Of a DNA stretch of 51,163 nt, positions 16,683-25,480 are shown one piece after another (the stretch's first letter is position 1; each line of letters opens with the position of its first letter). This DNA comes from Geminicoccus sp036263595. Its GTDB lineage: Bacteria > Pseudomonadota > Alphaproteobacteria > Geminicoccales > Geminicoccaceae. The stretch spans positions 1 to 51,163 of the forward strand of contig NZ_DATAGQ010000145.1 of the NCBI RefSeq assembly GCF_036263595.1. The letters are read 5' to 3'. Position numbers and translations under genes: made by a program. The notes beneath the pieces are model-generated. The model was given only the letters and a program-made list of their open reading frames with translations. It did no database searches and was not told the DNA's origin.

Positions 16683-19600
16683 GAAAGCTTTCCGAACCCG
16701 CCGCCGGCCGGTGTCTGGATCACGAAGATGTCCCCGGCCTGAACCTCCCGCTTGTCCGCCGCCTTGAGCTTCTCGATCCGGCCATCCGGGTGCTCGATCC
16801 ACTGGTCCCCGACCGAGCCCGGCTCGCCACCATCCATTCCGAACGGCGGGACGCGGCGGTGGTTCGAGAGGATGGCTGCGGTCATCGGTTTCAGGAAGCG
16901 CGTCCGGCGGATCGTGCCGTCGCCGCCGTTCCAGCGCCCCTTGCCGCCTGAGCCGCGGTTGATGCGATGGCTCTCCAGCAGGACCGGGTAGCGATGCTCC
17001 AGCACCTCCGGGTCGGTCAGCCGCGAGTTGGTCATATGAGTGTGCACGGCGGCCGTGCCCTTGAAGCCAGGGCCCGCTCCCGATCCACCGCAGATCGTCT
17101 CGTAGTACTGGTAGGTGGCATTCCCGTACGTGAAGTTGTTCATGGTGCCTTGAGCCGCCGCCATCACGCCCAGCGCTCCGTAGAGCGAATCGGTGACCCA
17201 CTGGCTGGTTTCGACATTGCCTGCGCAGACGGCCGCCGGGTACTTCGCGTTGACGATCGTCCCTTCGGGAATCGTGATCCGGATCGGCTTCAGGCAACCC
17301 TCGTTCATAGGGATGTTCTCGTCCACCAGCGTCCGGAAGACGTAGAGGACGGCCGCACGGGTCACCGCGGCCGGCGCGTTGAAATTGTTCGGCTGCTGCG
17401 GGCTCGTGCCGGTGAAGTCGACATGGGCGGTGCGGGCGTCCTTGTCGATCGTGATTCGGACCTCGACCGCCGTGCCGTTGTCGTGCTCGTAGCGGAACTG
17501 GCCATCCTTCAGCACGTCCAGGACACGCCGGACGCTCTCCTCGGCATTGTCCTGCACATGACCCATGTAGGCGCGCACCACGTCGAGCCCGAACTGCTCA
17601 ACCATGGCTTCCAGTTCATTGGCGCCTCGCTGGCAGGACGCGACCTGCGCCAGGAGATCGGCCACCGACTGGGTCATGTTGCGCACCGGCCATTCGCCCC
17701 TCGCGAACACGGCCCGCACCTCCTCGTCCAGGAAGCGTCCCTTCGCCACGATCTGCACGTTGTCGAACAGCACACCTTCCTGATCAATATGGGTGCTGTC
17801 CGGCGGCATGGAGCCCGGCGTGATGCCGCCGACATCGGCGTGGTGCGCCCGCGACGCCGTGAAGAACAGGAGCCGGCCGGCCTTGTCGAAGATCGGCATC
17901 ACCACGGTGACGTCCGGCAGATGCGTCCCGCCGTTGTAGGGGTTGTTCAGCGCATAGACGTCGCCCGGTCCCATCTCCTGCCTACGCAGCCGCAGGATCG
18001 TCTGGACCGATTCGCCCATGGAGCCCAGATGCACCGGCATGTGCGGCGCATTCGCGATCAGCCCGCCATCCGCATCGAACAGGGCACAGGAGAAGTCCAG
18101 GCGCTCCTTGACGTTCACCGAGTAGGCCGTGTTCTGGAGGGTGAAGCCCATCTGCTCGGCGATGGTCATGAAGAGGTTGTTGAAGATCTCGAGCATGATC
18201 GGATCGGAATCGGTACCGACCGCCGCCTGCCTGGCCAACGGCACGACGCGGCGCAGTACCAGATGCGAGCGTGCCGTGACGGCCAGGTCCCAGCCGGGCT
18301 CCACCACGACGGTCGTCGTCGACGTCACCACAAGCGCAGGGCCAAGCACCCGGTCGCCCACGCGCATGGCCTCGCGGGCATACAGTTCCGCCTCGAACGC
18401 GCGAGCTGGTGCATGCGGCGCCTCGGCCGTGAACAGCCGGACGGTCCGCACGGGCATCAGGGCCTCGTCAGGGCCGCGAGGCACGATCTCCTGCTCCGGC
18501 TCGTCGATCTGCTCCATGTGGCCGATTCCCTCGACCACGAGCTGCTCGACGACCAGTTCTCTTCCCTCGACCACAAAGCCGTAGCGCGCCCGATGCTCTC
18601 GCTCGAAGCCCGCTACCATGCTCTGGAGGTCGGCCTGCGGCACGTCCAAAGCGGCATCGGTTCCGGTATAGCGCAGGTGCACCCGGCTCTCGACCGTCGC
18701 CGTGGCCGTATCGACGTTCTGCGCCGCCAGGTCGGTCAGCACGTCGGCTGCCAGCTCTTCCCGTGCCAGGTCGAGCGCTGCCAGCGTCGCCGTGCTCAGC
18801 GGCTGCTCGATCGAGCGCTGCTTGATGACGCGCACGTCCGCAAGCCCGATCCCGTAGGCCGACAGGACCGAAGCGAAGGGGTGGATCAGAACCGACGAGA
18901 CGCCCAGGAGATCGGCGACCCGGCAGGCATGCTGCGCACCTGCACCACCAAAGCAGTTCAGCGTGTAGCCGCCGACATCATAACCCCGCTGGATCGAAAT
19001 CTTCTTGATGGCGTTCGCCATGTTGTCGTCGGCGATGGCAAGCGCGCCGTACGCGATCTCCTCGGGCGTCCGATCCACGCCCGTCTGGTTCCTGACTTGG
19101 TCCGCGAGGGCCGTGAACTTTGCGTGCACGATGTCCGCGTCGAGCGACTGGTCCCCGCCGGACCCAAACACGTGGGGGAAGAATGCCGGATGGACCTTGC
19201 CGACCATGACGTTGGCGTCGGTGACCGTCAGCGGCCCGCCGCGGCGATAGCAGGCAGGGCCGGGGTTGGCACCGGCGCTTTCGGGGCCCACCCGGAACTT
19301 CGCCCCGTCGAACACGATGATCGAGCCGCCGCCGGCCGCCACGGTGTGGATGTGCATCATCGGCGCCCGGATCCGGACCCCGGCAACCTCGGTGTCGAAG
19401 ACGCGCTCGTATTGGCCGGCATAATGGGTCACGTCGGTGGACGTGCCGCCCATGTCGAACCCGAGCAGCTTGTTGAAGCCAGCCAGTTCTCCCGTCACCA
19501 CGGCACCCACGATCCCACCTGCCGGGCCGGACAGGATCGCGTCCTTGCCCTGGAAGCGGTGGGCGTCGACCAGGCCGCCGTTGGACTGCATGAACATCAG

Positions 19601-20305
19601 CCGCGTTTCGCCGGTCTGCGATGCCACCCGCTGCACATAGTCCATGAGGATCGGGGACAGGTACGCATCGACCACCGTGGTATCGCCGCGCCCGACGATC
19701 TTCATCAGCGGGCTGACCTCGTGGCTCACCGAGATCTGCGTGAACCCGACCTCCCTGGCGATGTCCGCCAGCTTCTGCTCGTGCTCCGGGTGGAGGTACG
19801 CGTGCATCAGCACGATCGCGATCGCGCGGTAGCCCCGCCCGAAGGCATCCTGGAGCGCCTGCCGCGCGCCCTGCTCGTCCAGCGCCTGCTCGATCGAACC
19901 GTCCGTCCGGAGCCGTTCATCGATCTCGACCACATCCCGGTAGAGCTGCTCCGGCAAGACGATCTGTCGGGCGAAGATGTCGGGACGAGCCTGGTAGCCG
20001 ATCCTCAGCACGTCCCGCAGGCCGCGGGTAACCGCCAGCACCACAGGCACGCCCTTGCGCTCCAGCAGTGCATTGGTAGCGACGGTCGTACCCATCTTGA
20101 TCGCGCCGATTTGCCTGGACGGCAGCGTCTGGTCGGGCCCCAGGCCAAGCAGGTCCCTGATCCCCTGCAGCGCTGCATCCTGGTAGCGCTCCGGGTTCTC
20201 GCTCAGCACCTTGTGAATATGCAGGCGCCCATCGGGTGCTCTTCCCACGACGTCGGTGAAGGTGCCACCGCGATCGATCCAGAACTGCCAGAGGCGCTCA
20301 TCCAA
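16679..20305 (-). CDS. hydantoinase/5-oxoprolinase family protein (HyuA-HyuB fusion), 1208 aa
   Basis: I prefer the TTG start at 20305 because GGAGA lies six bases upstream and the product then begins as the family usually does (WQFWIDRGGTFTDVVGRAPD); a GTG at 20326 has no ribosome site. Residues about 5-185 are the hydantoinase A N-terminal domain. Residues 200-490 are the ATPase core, with GFDMGGTSTDVTHY and AAGGGSIIVF. About 690-1205 is the hydantoinase B domain (FSCALFDADGGLIANAPHMP, LNNPYNGGTHLPDV, GMDGGEPG). The A and B parts are fused, as in eukaryotic and many proteobacterial ATP-dependent 5-oxoprolinases, which open 5-oxoproline to glutamate. A substituted hydantoin is the main alternative substrate, and the nearby allantoin/hydantoin genes keep that open. 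Cytoplasmic. The stop overlaps the start of recQ. Confidence 0.88.
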   Translation of the reverse strand: MDERLWQFWIDRGGTFTDVVGRAPDGRLHIHKVLSENPERYQDAALQGIRDLLGLGPDQTLPSRQIGAIKMGTTVATNALLERKGVPVVLAVTRGLRDVLRIGYQARPDIFARQIVLPEQLYRDVVEIDERLRTDGSIEQALDEQGARQALQDAFGRGYRAIAIVLMHAYLHPEHEQKLADIAREVGFTQISVSHEVSPLMKIVGRGDTTVVDAYLSPILMDYVQRVASQTGETRLMFMQSNGGLVDAHRFQGKDAILSGPAGGIVGAVVTGELAGFNKLLGFDMGGTSTDVTHYAGQYERVFDTEVAGVRIRAPMMHIHTVAAGGGSIIVFDGAKFRVGPESAGANPGPACYRRGGPLTVTDANVMVGKVHPAFFPHVFGSGGDQSLDADIVHAKFTALADQVRNQTGVDRTPEEIAYGALAIADDNMANAIKKISIQRGYDVGGYTLNCFGGAGAQHACRVADLLGVSSVLIHPFASVLSAYGIGLADVRVIKQRSIEQPLSTATLAALDLAREELAADVLTDLAAQNVDTATATVESRVHLRYTGTDAALDVPQADLQSMVAGFEREHRARYGFVVEGRELVVEQLVVEGIGHMEQIDEPEQEIVPRGPDEALMPVRTVRLFTAEAPHAPARAFEAELYAREAMRVGDRVLGPALVVTSTTTVVVEPGWDLAVTARSHLVLRRVVPLARQAAVGTDSDPIMLEIFNNLFMTIAEQMGFTLQNTAYSVNVKERLDFSCALFDADGGLIANAPHMPVHLGSMGESVQTILRLRRQEMGPGDVYALNNPYNGGTHLPDVTVVMPIFDKAGRLLFFTASRAHHADVGGITPGSMPPDSTHIDQEGVLFDNVQIVAKGRFLDEEVRAVFARGEWPVRNMTQSVADLLAQVASCQRGANELEAMVEQFGLDVVRAYMGHVQDNAEESVRRVLDVLKDGQFRYEHDNGTAVEVRITIDKDARTAHVDFTGTSPQQPNNFNAPAAVTRAAVLYVFRTLVDENIPMNEGCLKPIRITIPEGTIVNAKYPAAVCAGNVETSQWVTDSLYGALGVMAAAQGTMNNFTYGNATYQYYETICGGSGAGPGFKGTAAVHTHMTNSRLTDPEVLEHRYPVLLESHRINRGSGGKGRWNGGDGTIRRTRFLKPMTAAILSNHRRVPPFGMDGGEPGSVGDQWIEHPDGRIEKLKAADKREVQAGDIFVIQTPAGGGFGKLS

Positions 20306-20408
20306 TGCCTGTCTCCAAAGCCGCACGCTGGTCGGACGTGACGGCTGGATAGACGAACGGTCATGCCTTGCCTATCTGGGCACTGACATCGGCCAGAAGC
20401 GGGAAGCG

Positions 20409-21212
20409 ATGGCGGTCTGGGGGAAGCTGATTGGTGCTGCGTTGGGTTTCGCAATAGGGCAGTGGATCGGAGCGCTGCTGGGCGGGATCGCCGGGCACGC
20501 GTTTGACCAATGGCGGACCGAGGTCAGGGAGCGGCGCATCCGGTCCAGCGGCCAGGAGCCCATCGATCTCGATTCGCTGCTGGATACCAGGCGCGTCGCC
20601 TTCTCGACGGCCATCATCGTCCTTGCGGCCAAGCTGGCCAAGGTCGACGGCCGGGTGAACATGGACGAGATCCAGGCGTTTCGCCGAATCTTCGACATTT
20701 CGGACGACGATGTCGGCAGCGTCGCTGCAATCTATAACGAGGCCAAGCAGAGCCCGGAAGGCTTCGAAGCTTCGGCACGGCAGGTGGCGGCGGTCTTCGG
20801 CACGGAGCGCGTGGTGCTGGAGGAACTGCTGTGCGGGCTTTTCGAGGTCGCCATCGCCGATGGCGCCGTCGACGAGAACGAGCTGCGCTTCCTGCGGGAG
20901 GTCGGATCGATCTTCGGGTTCGGCCCCTTCCAGTTCGATACCATTTCCGCCCGCTACATGTTCACCTGGCAAACGCGTCGGTCCAGGCCCGGCGGGACTG
21001 GAGTTGACCAATATGCGGTGCTGGGGCTGACACGATCGGCAGCCGACGAACAGGTCAAGCAGGCTTGGCTGGCCCTGGTGAGGGAGCATCACCCGGACCG
21101 TCTGGTCGCACGGGGCCTTCCGCAGGAGTTCGTCGACAAGGCCAACCAGCGTCTGGCTGCCATTAACGCGGCCTATGACCAGGTCGCCTCGGAGCGTGGC
21201 CTCCGGCGTTAG
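20409..21212 (+). CDS. djlA: DjlA-like TerB/J-domain co-chaperone, 267 aa
   Basis: The start is ATG 20409 (MAVWGKLIGAALGFAIGQWI) with GGGAAG just upstream. Residues 5-30 form a glycine-rich membrane segment. About 55-175 is a TerB-like helical domain (KVDGRVNMDEIQAFRRIFDI, VAIADGAVDENELRFLREVG). Residues 203-267 are a DnaJ domain with the HPD motif in REHHPDRL, which stimulates DnaK ATPase. The order N-terminal membrane segment, TerB, J domain is that of DjlA, an inner-membrane DnaK co-chaperone. The gene is divergent from the hydantoinase gene, with about 100 bp between the starts. A homologue with the same order but another client is possible. Confidence 0.85.
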   Translation: MAVWGKLIGAALGFAIGQWIGALLGGIAGHAFDQWRTEVRERRIRSSGQEPIDLDSLLDTRRVAFSTAIIVLAAKLAKVDGRVNMDEIQAFRRIFDISDDDVGSVAAIYNEAKQSPEGFEASARQVAAVFGTERVVLEELLCGLFEVAIADGAVDENELRFLREVGSIFGFGPFQFDTISARYMFTWQTRRSRPGGTGVDQYAVLGLTRSAADEQVKQAWLALVREHHPDRLVARGLPQEFVDKANQRLAAINAAYDQVASERGLRR

Positions 21213-21277
21213 GCTTGTGGTGCAAGCGCAACTGCGGCATTGCCTTGCATCGGGATGATCCTGAGCGGTTGCGGTGC

Positions 21278-21562
21278 ATGTCGGCAGAATTCCCTCCGAT
21301 GACCACGACATGCCAGCCAACGAACGCCAGTTTGCTGGCAGTTCTGCCCAGTGGCGAGGCCGTGCGTGCCAGTATGGTTCGGGCGGTCCTACTGGAGGAA
21401 CTGGCGGGGCTGCTTGGCGAAGAAGACGTACGCTTCCGGGTCGTGGTCGAGATGGAAGACGGCTCCAGGCGCGTGGTCGGCACCGAACTCGCTCGCACAG
21501 ATGCGATGGACTTGGCGCGGCGTACGGGCCGGCTGATCAACGATGTTATTCGGGGAAGCTGA
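21278..21562 (+). CDS. small hypothetical protein, 94 aa
   Basis: In-frame ATGs are at 21215, 21278 and 21299. I chose 21278 because the earlier segment overlaps what should be leader, but none has a strong ribosome site. The product (from MSAEFPPMTTTCQPTNASLL) contains a helical region (ASMVRAVLLEELAGLLGEED), a beta pair (RFRVVVEMEDGSRRVVGTEL) and a C-terminal helix. It is probably a small soluble alpha/beta protein; I recognise no family. Its 3' end overlaps the next gene by 20 bp in another frame, which suggests coupled translation with the glycosyltransferase-linked 167-aa protein. Confidence 0.5.
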   Translation: MSAEFPPMTTTCQPTNASLLAVLPSGEAVRASMVRAVLLEELAGLLGEEDVRFRVVVEMEDGSRRVVGTELARTDAMDLARRTGRLINDVIRGS

Positions 21563-22046
21563 GGTGTCCGGCTGGCCGATGCTGCCATGGCGGCGGCAGT
21601 CGGTTACGACTGCGCCGCCACCGCCGCCGCCAGCCGAGCGTAGCTCGACGGTTGCCGAGGCTCCCAAGCCTCCGCCTGCGCCGGCTGGCAAGCCGGCTGC
21701 ATCCAAGATCGTCCTCGTGACCGTGCTTGGGATGCGTGGCGAGGCGTTGGCGAACGTGGTCGAAACAGTCACCGCCGAGTGCAAGCAGGCGCGGACAAGG
21801 CCGTTGTTCATCACGGACCAGAACAATTTCGCGACGTTTCGTGCCAGCCGGTCACTGTTCGAGCAGGTCATTGACGTGGAGCGCTGCCGCGCCCAGCGGC
21901 CGGACCTGGATTGGCAAATGTATGGCGAGCATCAGTACCGGCTGATCGGGCGCAAATGGAAGCCGGTGACGACGATCGCCTTTGGTCGCAAGCCGAACCA
22001 AGTGTTCCTCGACGCGGTGCTGCGGGGAGTGCGCGAGAAGCTCTGA
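21543..22046 (+). CDS. unknown protein with proline-rich linker, 167 aa
   Basis: The start is ATG 21543, inside the end of the previous gene. Residues 1-25 are variable. Residues 25-52 form a proline/alanine-rich linker (PPPPPPAERSS, PKPPPAPAGKP). From residue 54 a Rossmann-like fold begins with KIVLVTVLGMRGEALANVVE, then a TRPLFITDQNNFATFRASRS stretch and a C-terminal region ending NQVFLDAVLRGVREKL. It resembles the first half of a GT-B glycosyltransferase (sugar-acceptor side) without the nucleotide-sugar half. It is convergent with a large glycosyltransferase gene, two bases from its stop. I suspect a glycosylation accessory protein, but no known family comes to mind. Confidence 0.55.
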   Translation: MLFGEAEVSGWPMLPWRRQSVTTAPPPPPPAERSSTVAEAPKPPPAPAGKPAASKIVLVTVLGMRGEALANVVETVTAECKQARTRPLFITDQNNFATFRASRSLFEQVIDVERCRAQRPDLDWQMYGEHQYRLIGRKWKPVTTIAFGRKPNQVFLDAVLRGVREKL

Positions 22047-22048
22047 GC

Positions 22049-24232
22049 TCATGCAAGCAGTGGAGCGGACCTGGGTCGGAAATACGGCAGCGCGCCCGAG
22101 TTCGCCAGTACGTCGCGGCATGCGACCTGTTCTGCGATCAGGCGCGCGATCTCGCCGGCGCCATCCGCCTTGGGAAGGTGCAGGATGTTCTGATGCATGC
22201 GCTCGGCCACGCCCGGTTCCTGCATGGAGGCCAGAGCCCAGACCAGGCGGTCCGTCTCGTGAGACCGCACGGCCACGCCCAGGCCATGCCGCTCCGCCCA
22301 GGCTGCACGTGCTTCCTGTTCGTCCATCGAAGGATTCTCGTTCGGCACGAAGATGGTAGGCACGCCGATGGCAATGAGCTCATGGAACGAGTTATAGCCC
22401 GCTGCACTGACCGCGAAGTCGAACGCCCGGAAGAGCCGTGCCAGCGGAAAGCCTGACAAGGGTCTTGCTCGCGGAAGCAGGACGGCAGCGTTCGCCTCGC
22501 TGATCAGCCACTCTGCTTCTATCAGCACGACGTTCGGGCGGCGTCCCAGTTGGGCGGCGATCGTCCGGCGCACCGGGCCATAGTCGAAGTTGTTCTGCGA
22601 GCCCAGCAGGACCACGACCGCCGTGGCGTCCGGAGCGATCCCGAGTTCCAGGCGAGCATCCTCGCGCGACAGCACTTCGTCCGGGTCCAGGAGCGTGACC
22701 GGCGCCACCCGCACGATCCCATTCGCCTGCGAGCGCGTCAGGCCCCGGTCTGCTTCGGCAGCATACTCGCCGGGTTCGAAGACCATGTCGAACAGCGAGC
22801 TGCGTTCCATGGCGACCTTCCCGGCATCCGGCCGCCAAAGCGCACGGCGCAGCCACAGGAAGCGGCGCTCGGGGATCGCCCGGCGCAGATCAGCCAGGGC
22901 CGCATACGGCATGTTACCGTCGAACAGGATGCACTGCGGATCGTAGAAACCGATCATGGCGAGCAGGCGGGCGAGCAGCCCCCTGTTCCAGTAATCGGGG
23001 TCGCCACCGTAGTAGGCATGATAGGGAAGGTACTCGGCATGGAAGCCGTATTTCTCTACGACCGCCAGCGCCTGGGACATGGTCAGGAAGATGGGATCGA
23101 CATGTCCCGGCAGCCGCCGTGCCACCGCCAGCTGTCTCGTCAGATGGCCCATGCCGATCCCGTTTGGGGAGATCATCAGGACCGTTCGCCTGGACTTGCG
23201 TATGCCGCGCGGCAGGCCTCCCACGGCCGTGCTGTGACGTAGGCCACGCGCTTCCAGGCGCCCCGCCAGGACGTCGGGTGTCGCCTCGGTGCGAACGTGG
23301 TCCAGGGCACGCACGGCGGTCGTTTCCCGGTCCGGGCGGATCTCGCGGAAGTCACCTGCGTGAAACGAGGCGGCCTCCTCCGGCCAGCCGTTCAACTCGC
23401 GCGGCAGCGACAACGGCACACCATAGGCGGCGGCTTCCACTACCTCGGCGGTCACGGGTAGCGGCCGGCCCTTCCAGCTGGCGAGGTGCCAGCTGTCCAG
23501 CCTGCCCAGGAACGCATCCAACGGCTCGACCGAGGCGGGGATAAGCCGCAGACGAGGCGAAGGCCCCACGATGCGCTGGCTCAGGAGCCCGACCGGTGGG
23601 TCCAGGAGGTTGACCTGGAGGGACGCACCCGCGGGGTAGGCTCGTCTGAACGCCGCTGCATCGGAGGGCCAGGCAGCGTTGCCGAGGCCACCATGACGGC
23701 CGATTACGGGCCTTTCCGGCTGCAGCGGTTTCTCCCATCTCGCCACGAGGTGGGATGGTGGTAGCCAAGTCTCGGAGGACCCCAGTACATCGGCCGTGTG
23801 GCGGTCGGCGGCCACTTCTTCAAAGGGTTGCGCATTGGTCAGGCGACTGAAGTTCGCCCGCACGCGGCTGACCAGTGCCTGGTCCAGCCGATCCTCCCGC
23901 CAGGGCAGCTGGTCGAAGCGCAGGACGGACTGTCCGGCGACCACGTGGAACGGGCGGTCCAGTTCCCCGAGCAGCGGTGCGATGTGCCAAGCTACGAACA
24001 GGCGACACTGGATCAGCCCATCGGGATCGGCGAGCGTGAGCACCCGTTGATCGAGCAGCTTTCGCAGGGCGGGGGCGAATGGGCGGCTGGACGCATGAAG
24101 CGGCGAGCGGGCGGCGAGGAGCGCTACCGAGTAGCCACGTGCGACCATGGTCTCGACAAGACCCGCCAGCGACCGAGCTTCCGCCGAGGGCAGCCGAGGA
24201 TCGATCAGCAACAGGAGATCGGGACAGGTCAA
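22049..24232 (-). CDS. two-domain glycosyltransferase, MurG/GT28-like C-terminal half, 727 aa
   Basis: The start is ATG 24232 (MTCPDLLLLIDPRLPSAEAR). Residues 1-335 form one GT-B-like half: a nucleotide-fold start, a middle part with PLDAFLGRLDSWHLASWKGR, and a GVPLSLPRELNGWPEEAASF segment typical of the sugar-nucleotide side of GT4 enzymes. Residues 345-700 are a second, complete GT-B fold similar to MurG and GT28 (ISPNGIGMGHLTRQLAVARR, AGYNSFHELIAIGVPTIFVP, then NPSMDEQEARAAWAE). Soluble, with no membrane span. Two transferase halves in one chain suggest sequential or dimer-like sugar addition to a glycolipid, capsule or glycoprotein. Donor and acceptor cannot be read from sequence. It is divergent from the 24350 glycosyltransferase, with about 117 bp between the starts. 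Confidence 0.75.
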   Translation of the reverse strand: MTCPDLLLLIDPRLPSAEARSLAGLVETMVARGYSVALLAARSPLHASSRPFAPALRKLLDQRVLTLADPDGLIQCRLFVAWHIAPLLGELDRPFHVVAGQSVLRFDQLPWREDRLDQALVSRVRANFSRLTNAQPFEEVAADRHTADVLGSSETWLPPSHLVARWEKPLQPERPVIGRHGGLGNAAWPSDAAAFRRAYPAGASLQVNLLDPPVGLLSQRIVGPSPRLRLIPASVEPLDAFLGRLDSWHLASWKGRPLPVTAEVVEAAAYGVPLSLPRELNGWPEEAASFHAGDFREIRPDRETTAVRALDHVRTEATPDVLAGRLEARGLRHSTAVGGLPRGIRKSRRTVLMISPNGIGMGHLTRQLAVARRLPGHVDPIFLTMSQALAVVEKYGFHAEYLPYHAYYGGDPDYWNRGLLARLLAMIGFYDPQCILFDGNMPYAALADLRRAIPERRFLWLRRALWRPDAGKVAMERSSLFDMVFEPGEYAAEADRGLTRSQANGIVRVAPVTLLDPDEVLSREDARLELGIAPDATAVVVLLGSQNNFDYGPVRRTIAAQLGRRPNVVLIEAEWLISEANAAVLLPRARPLSGFPLARLFRAFDFAVSAAGYNSFHELIAIGVPTIFVPNENPSMDEQEARAAWAERHGLGVAVRSHETDRLVWALASMQEPGVAERMHQNILHLPKADGAGEIARLIAEQVACRDVLANSGALPYFRPRSAPLLA

Positions 24233-24349
24233 ATCAGCGTTCTCCCGGGGGCACGACGGACGGCCTCACCCTTTTCGCATCGCGGGACATGACGAGCGAA
24301 GGCTTCACCTTGATCCCGCCCGCACCTAGAGCAGACCGCGATTGCGGAC

Positions 24350-25480
24350 ATGTCGATGAGCTATGATCTGATTTTCTTCCCTGATTACAGGGCGGCCAAC
24401 CCCTACCAGCGTCTGCTTTATGATCGGTTGGGACCGCTTCACCCGCAAGCCGGCACGATCGATGACGCCATTGCCATGCTCGATCGCGCGGCACCCGAAC
24501 AGCGCGTCATCTTCCATCTCCACTGGGAAGACGCGATCCACCGGCACATCGCCGACCCCGCGTCCGCGGAACGGGTCGTGAGCGTTTTCATGGCCAGGAT
24601 TGATGACTTCGTGGCTCGCGGCGGGACCCTGGTCTGGACGATGCACAATCACGGCTCGCACATCGGTGCCCATCCGGCACTGGACCGCAGCCTGCGCAGA
24701 TACCTCGCCGATACGGCCGACCGCGTGCATGTCCACTCGCTTCGGGCGGCGGCCCCGGTTCTGCGCCAGCTGAACGTTTCGCCGGCAAAGCTGATCGTCC
24801 TGCCGCACGGGAATTACCTGCCCATCCATGATCCTCGCGGCATCGACCAGGCCATATCGCTGGCTGGACGTGCTTGGCCAAAGGACCGGCCGAGCCTGCT
24901 CCTGTTCGGGCGCCTCGACGCCTACAAGGGGGTCCTCGACCTGCTCGATGCATTCGCCGCCGCGGACGCCGATCTTCGCCTCGTCATCGCCGGCAAGCAG
25001 ATCGCTCCATTGGAGCCGGACATCCAGGATCTGCCGCCGGCCATGCGCGAACGGGTAACCGTCCTGGACGGATTCATCGCCGAAGAGGACGTCGGCCCCC
25101 TGTTCGCTGCCGTGGACGGCGTGGTGCTGCCCTACCGGACGATCATGACGTCCGGCACGCTGATGCTTGCACTGTCGATGGACAAGCCCGTCATCGCGCC
25201 CGACCTGCCGGCCATCACCGACATCGTCCAGGATGGCCGCGAAGCCATCCTTTACCCGCACGGCGAGCAGTCGGCGCTTTCCCAGGCACTGGCCCGCTTC
25301 GCTGTCCTGAGCGAGCATGAGCGGAGGCGGCTGGCTGATGCGGCCCGGGCGACGGGTCATCTCTACGACTGGGAATGGATTGCCAGGCAGATGGGCGGCG
25401 CCCTTGTCGAGGCGACAAGCCACGGAAGGGCGGTGCGCCGGCCCCAGCGCGCTATGGCGCTTTCGGCAGGCCCTGGATGA
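24350..25480 (+). CDS. GT4-like glycosyltransferase, 376 aa
   Basis: The start is ATG 24350 (MSMSYDLIFFPDYRAANPYQ). The first ~165 residues are the acceptor half, with FHLHWEDAI and GGTLVWTMHNHGSHIG, words seen in xanthan-type GumK/beta-mannosyltransferase relatives. The second half starts at SLLLFGRLDAYKGVLDLLDA and runs through the GT4-like donor region LPYRTIMTSGTLMLALSMDK to DLPAITDIVQDGREA. The usual EX7E is only partly kept. Cytoplasmic, probably at the membrane face. It is divergent from the 727-aa transferase and ends inside the 3' end of the convergent periplasmic gene (29-bp overlap). Together with the 21543 gene it forms a small glycan-building island of unknown product. Confidence 0.75.
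   Translation: MSMSYDLIFFPDYRAANPYQRLLYDRLGPLHPQAGTIDDAIAMLDRAAPEQRVIFHLHWEDAIHRHIADPASAERVVSVFMARIDDFVARGGTLVWTMHNHGSHIGAHPALDRSLRRYLADTADRVHVHSLRAAAPVLRQLNVSPAKLIVLPHGNYLPIHDPRGIDQAISLAGRAWPKDRPSLLLFGRLDAYKGVLDLLDAFAAADADLRLVIAGKQIAPLEPDIQDLPPAMRERVTVLDGFIAEEDVGPLFAAVDGVVLPYRTIMTSGTLMLALSMDKPVIAPDLPAITDIVQDGREAILYPHGEQSALSQALARFAVLSEHERRRLADAARATGHLYDWEWIARQMGGALVEATSHGRAVRRPQRAMALSAGPG

Noticed and set aside
16967..20341. 1124-aa plus-strand open frame
   Set aside because: It lies wholly antisense to the hydantoinase gene, whose domains are unmistakable; composition is Arg/His-heavy and there is no family match.
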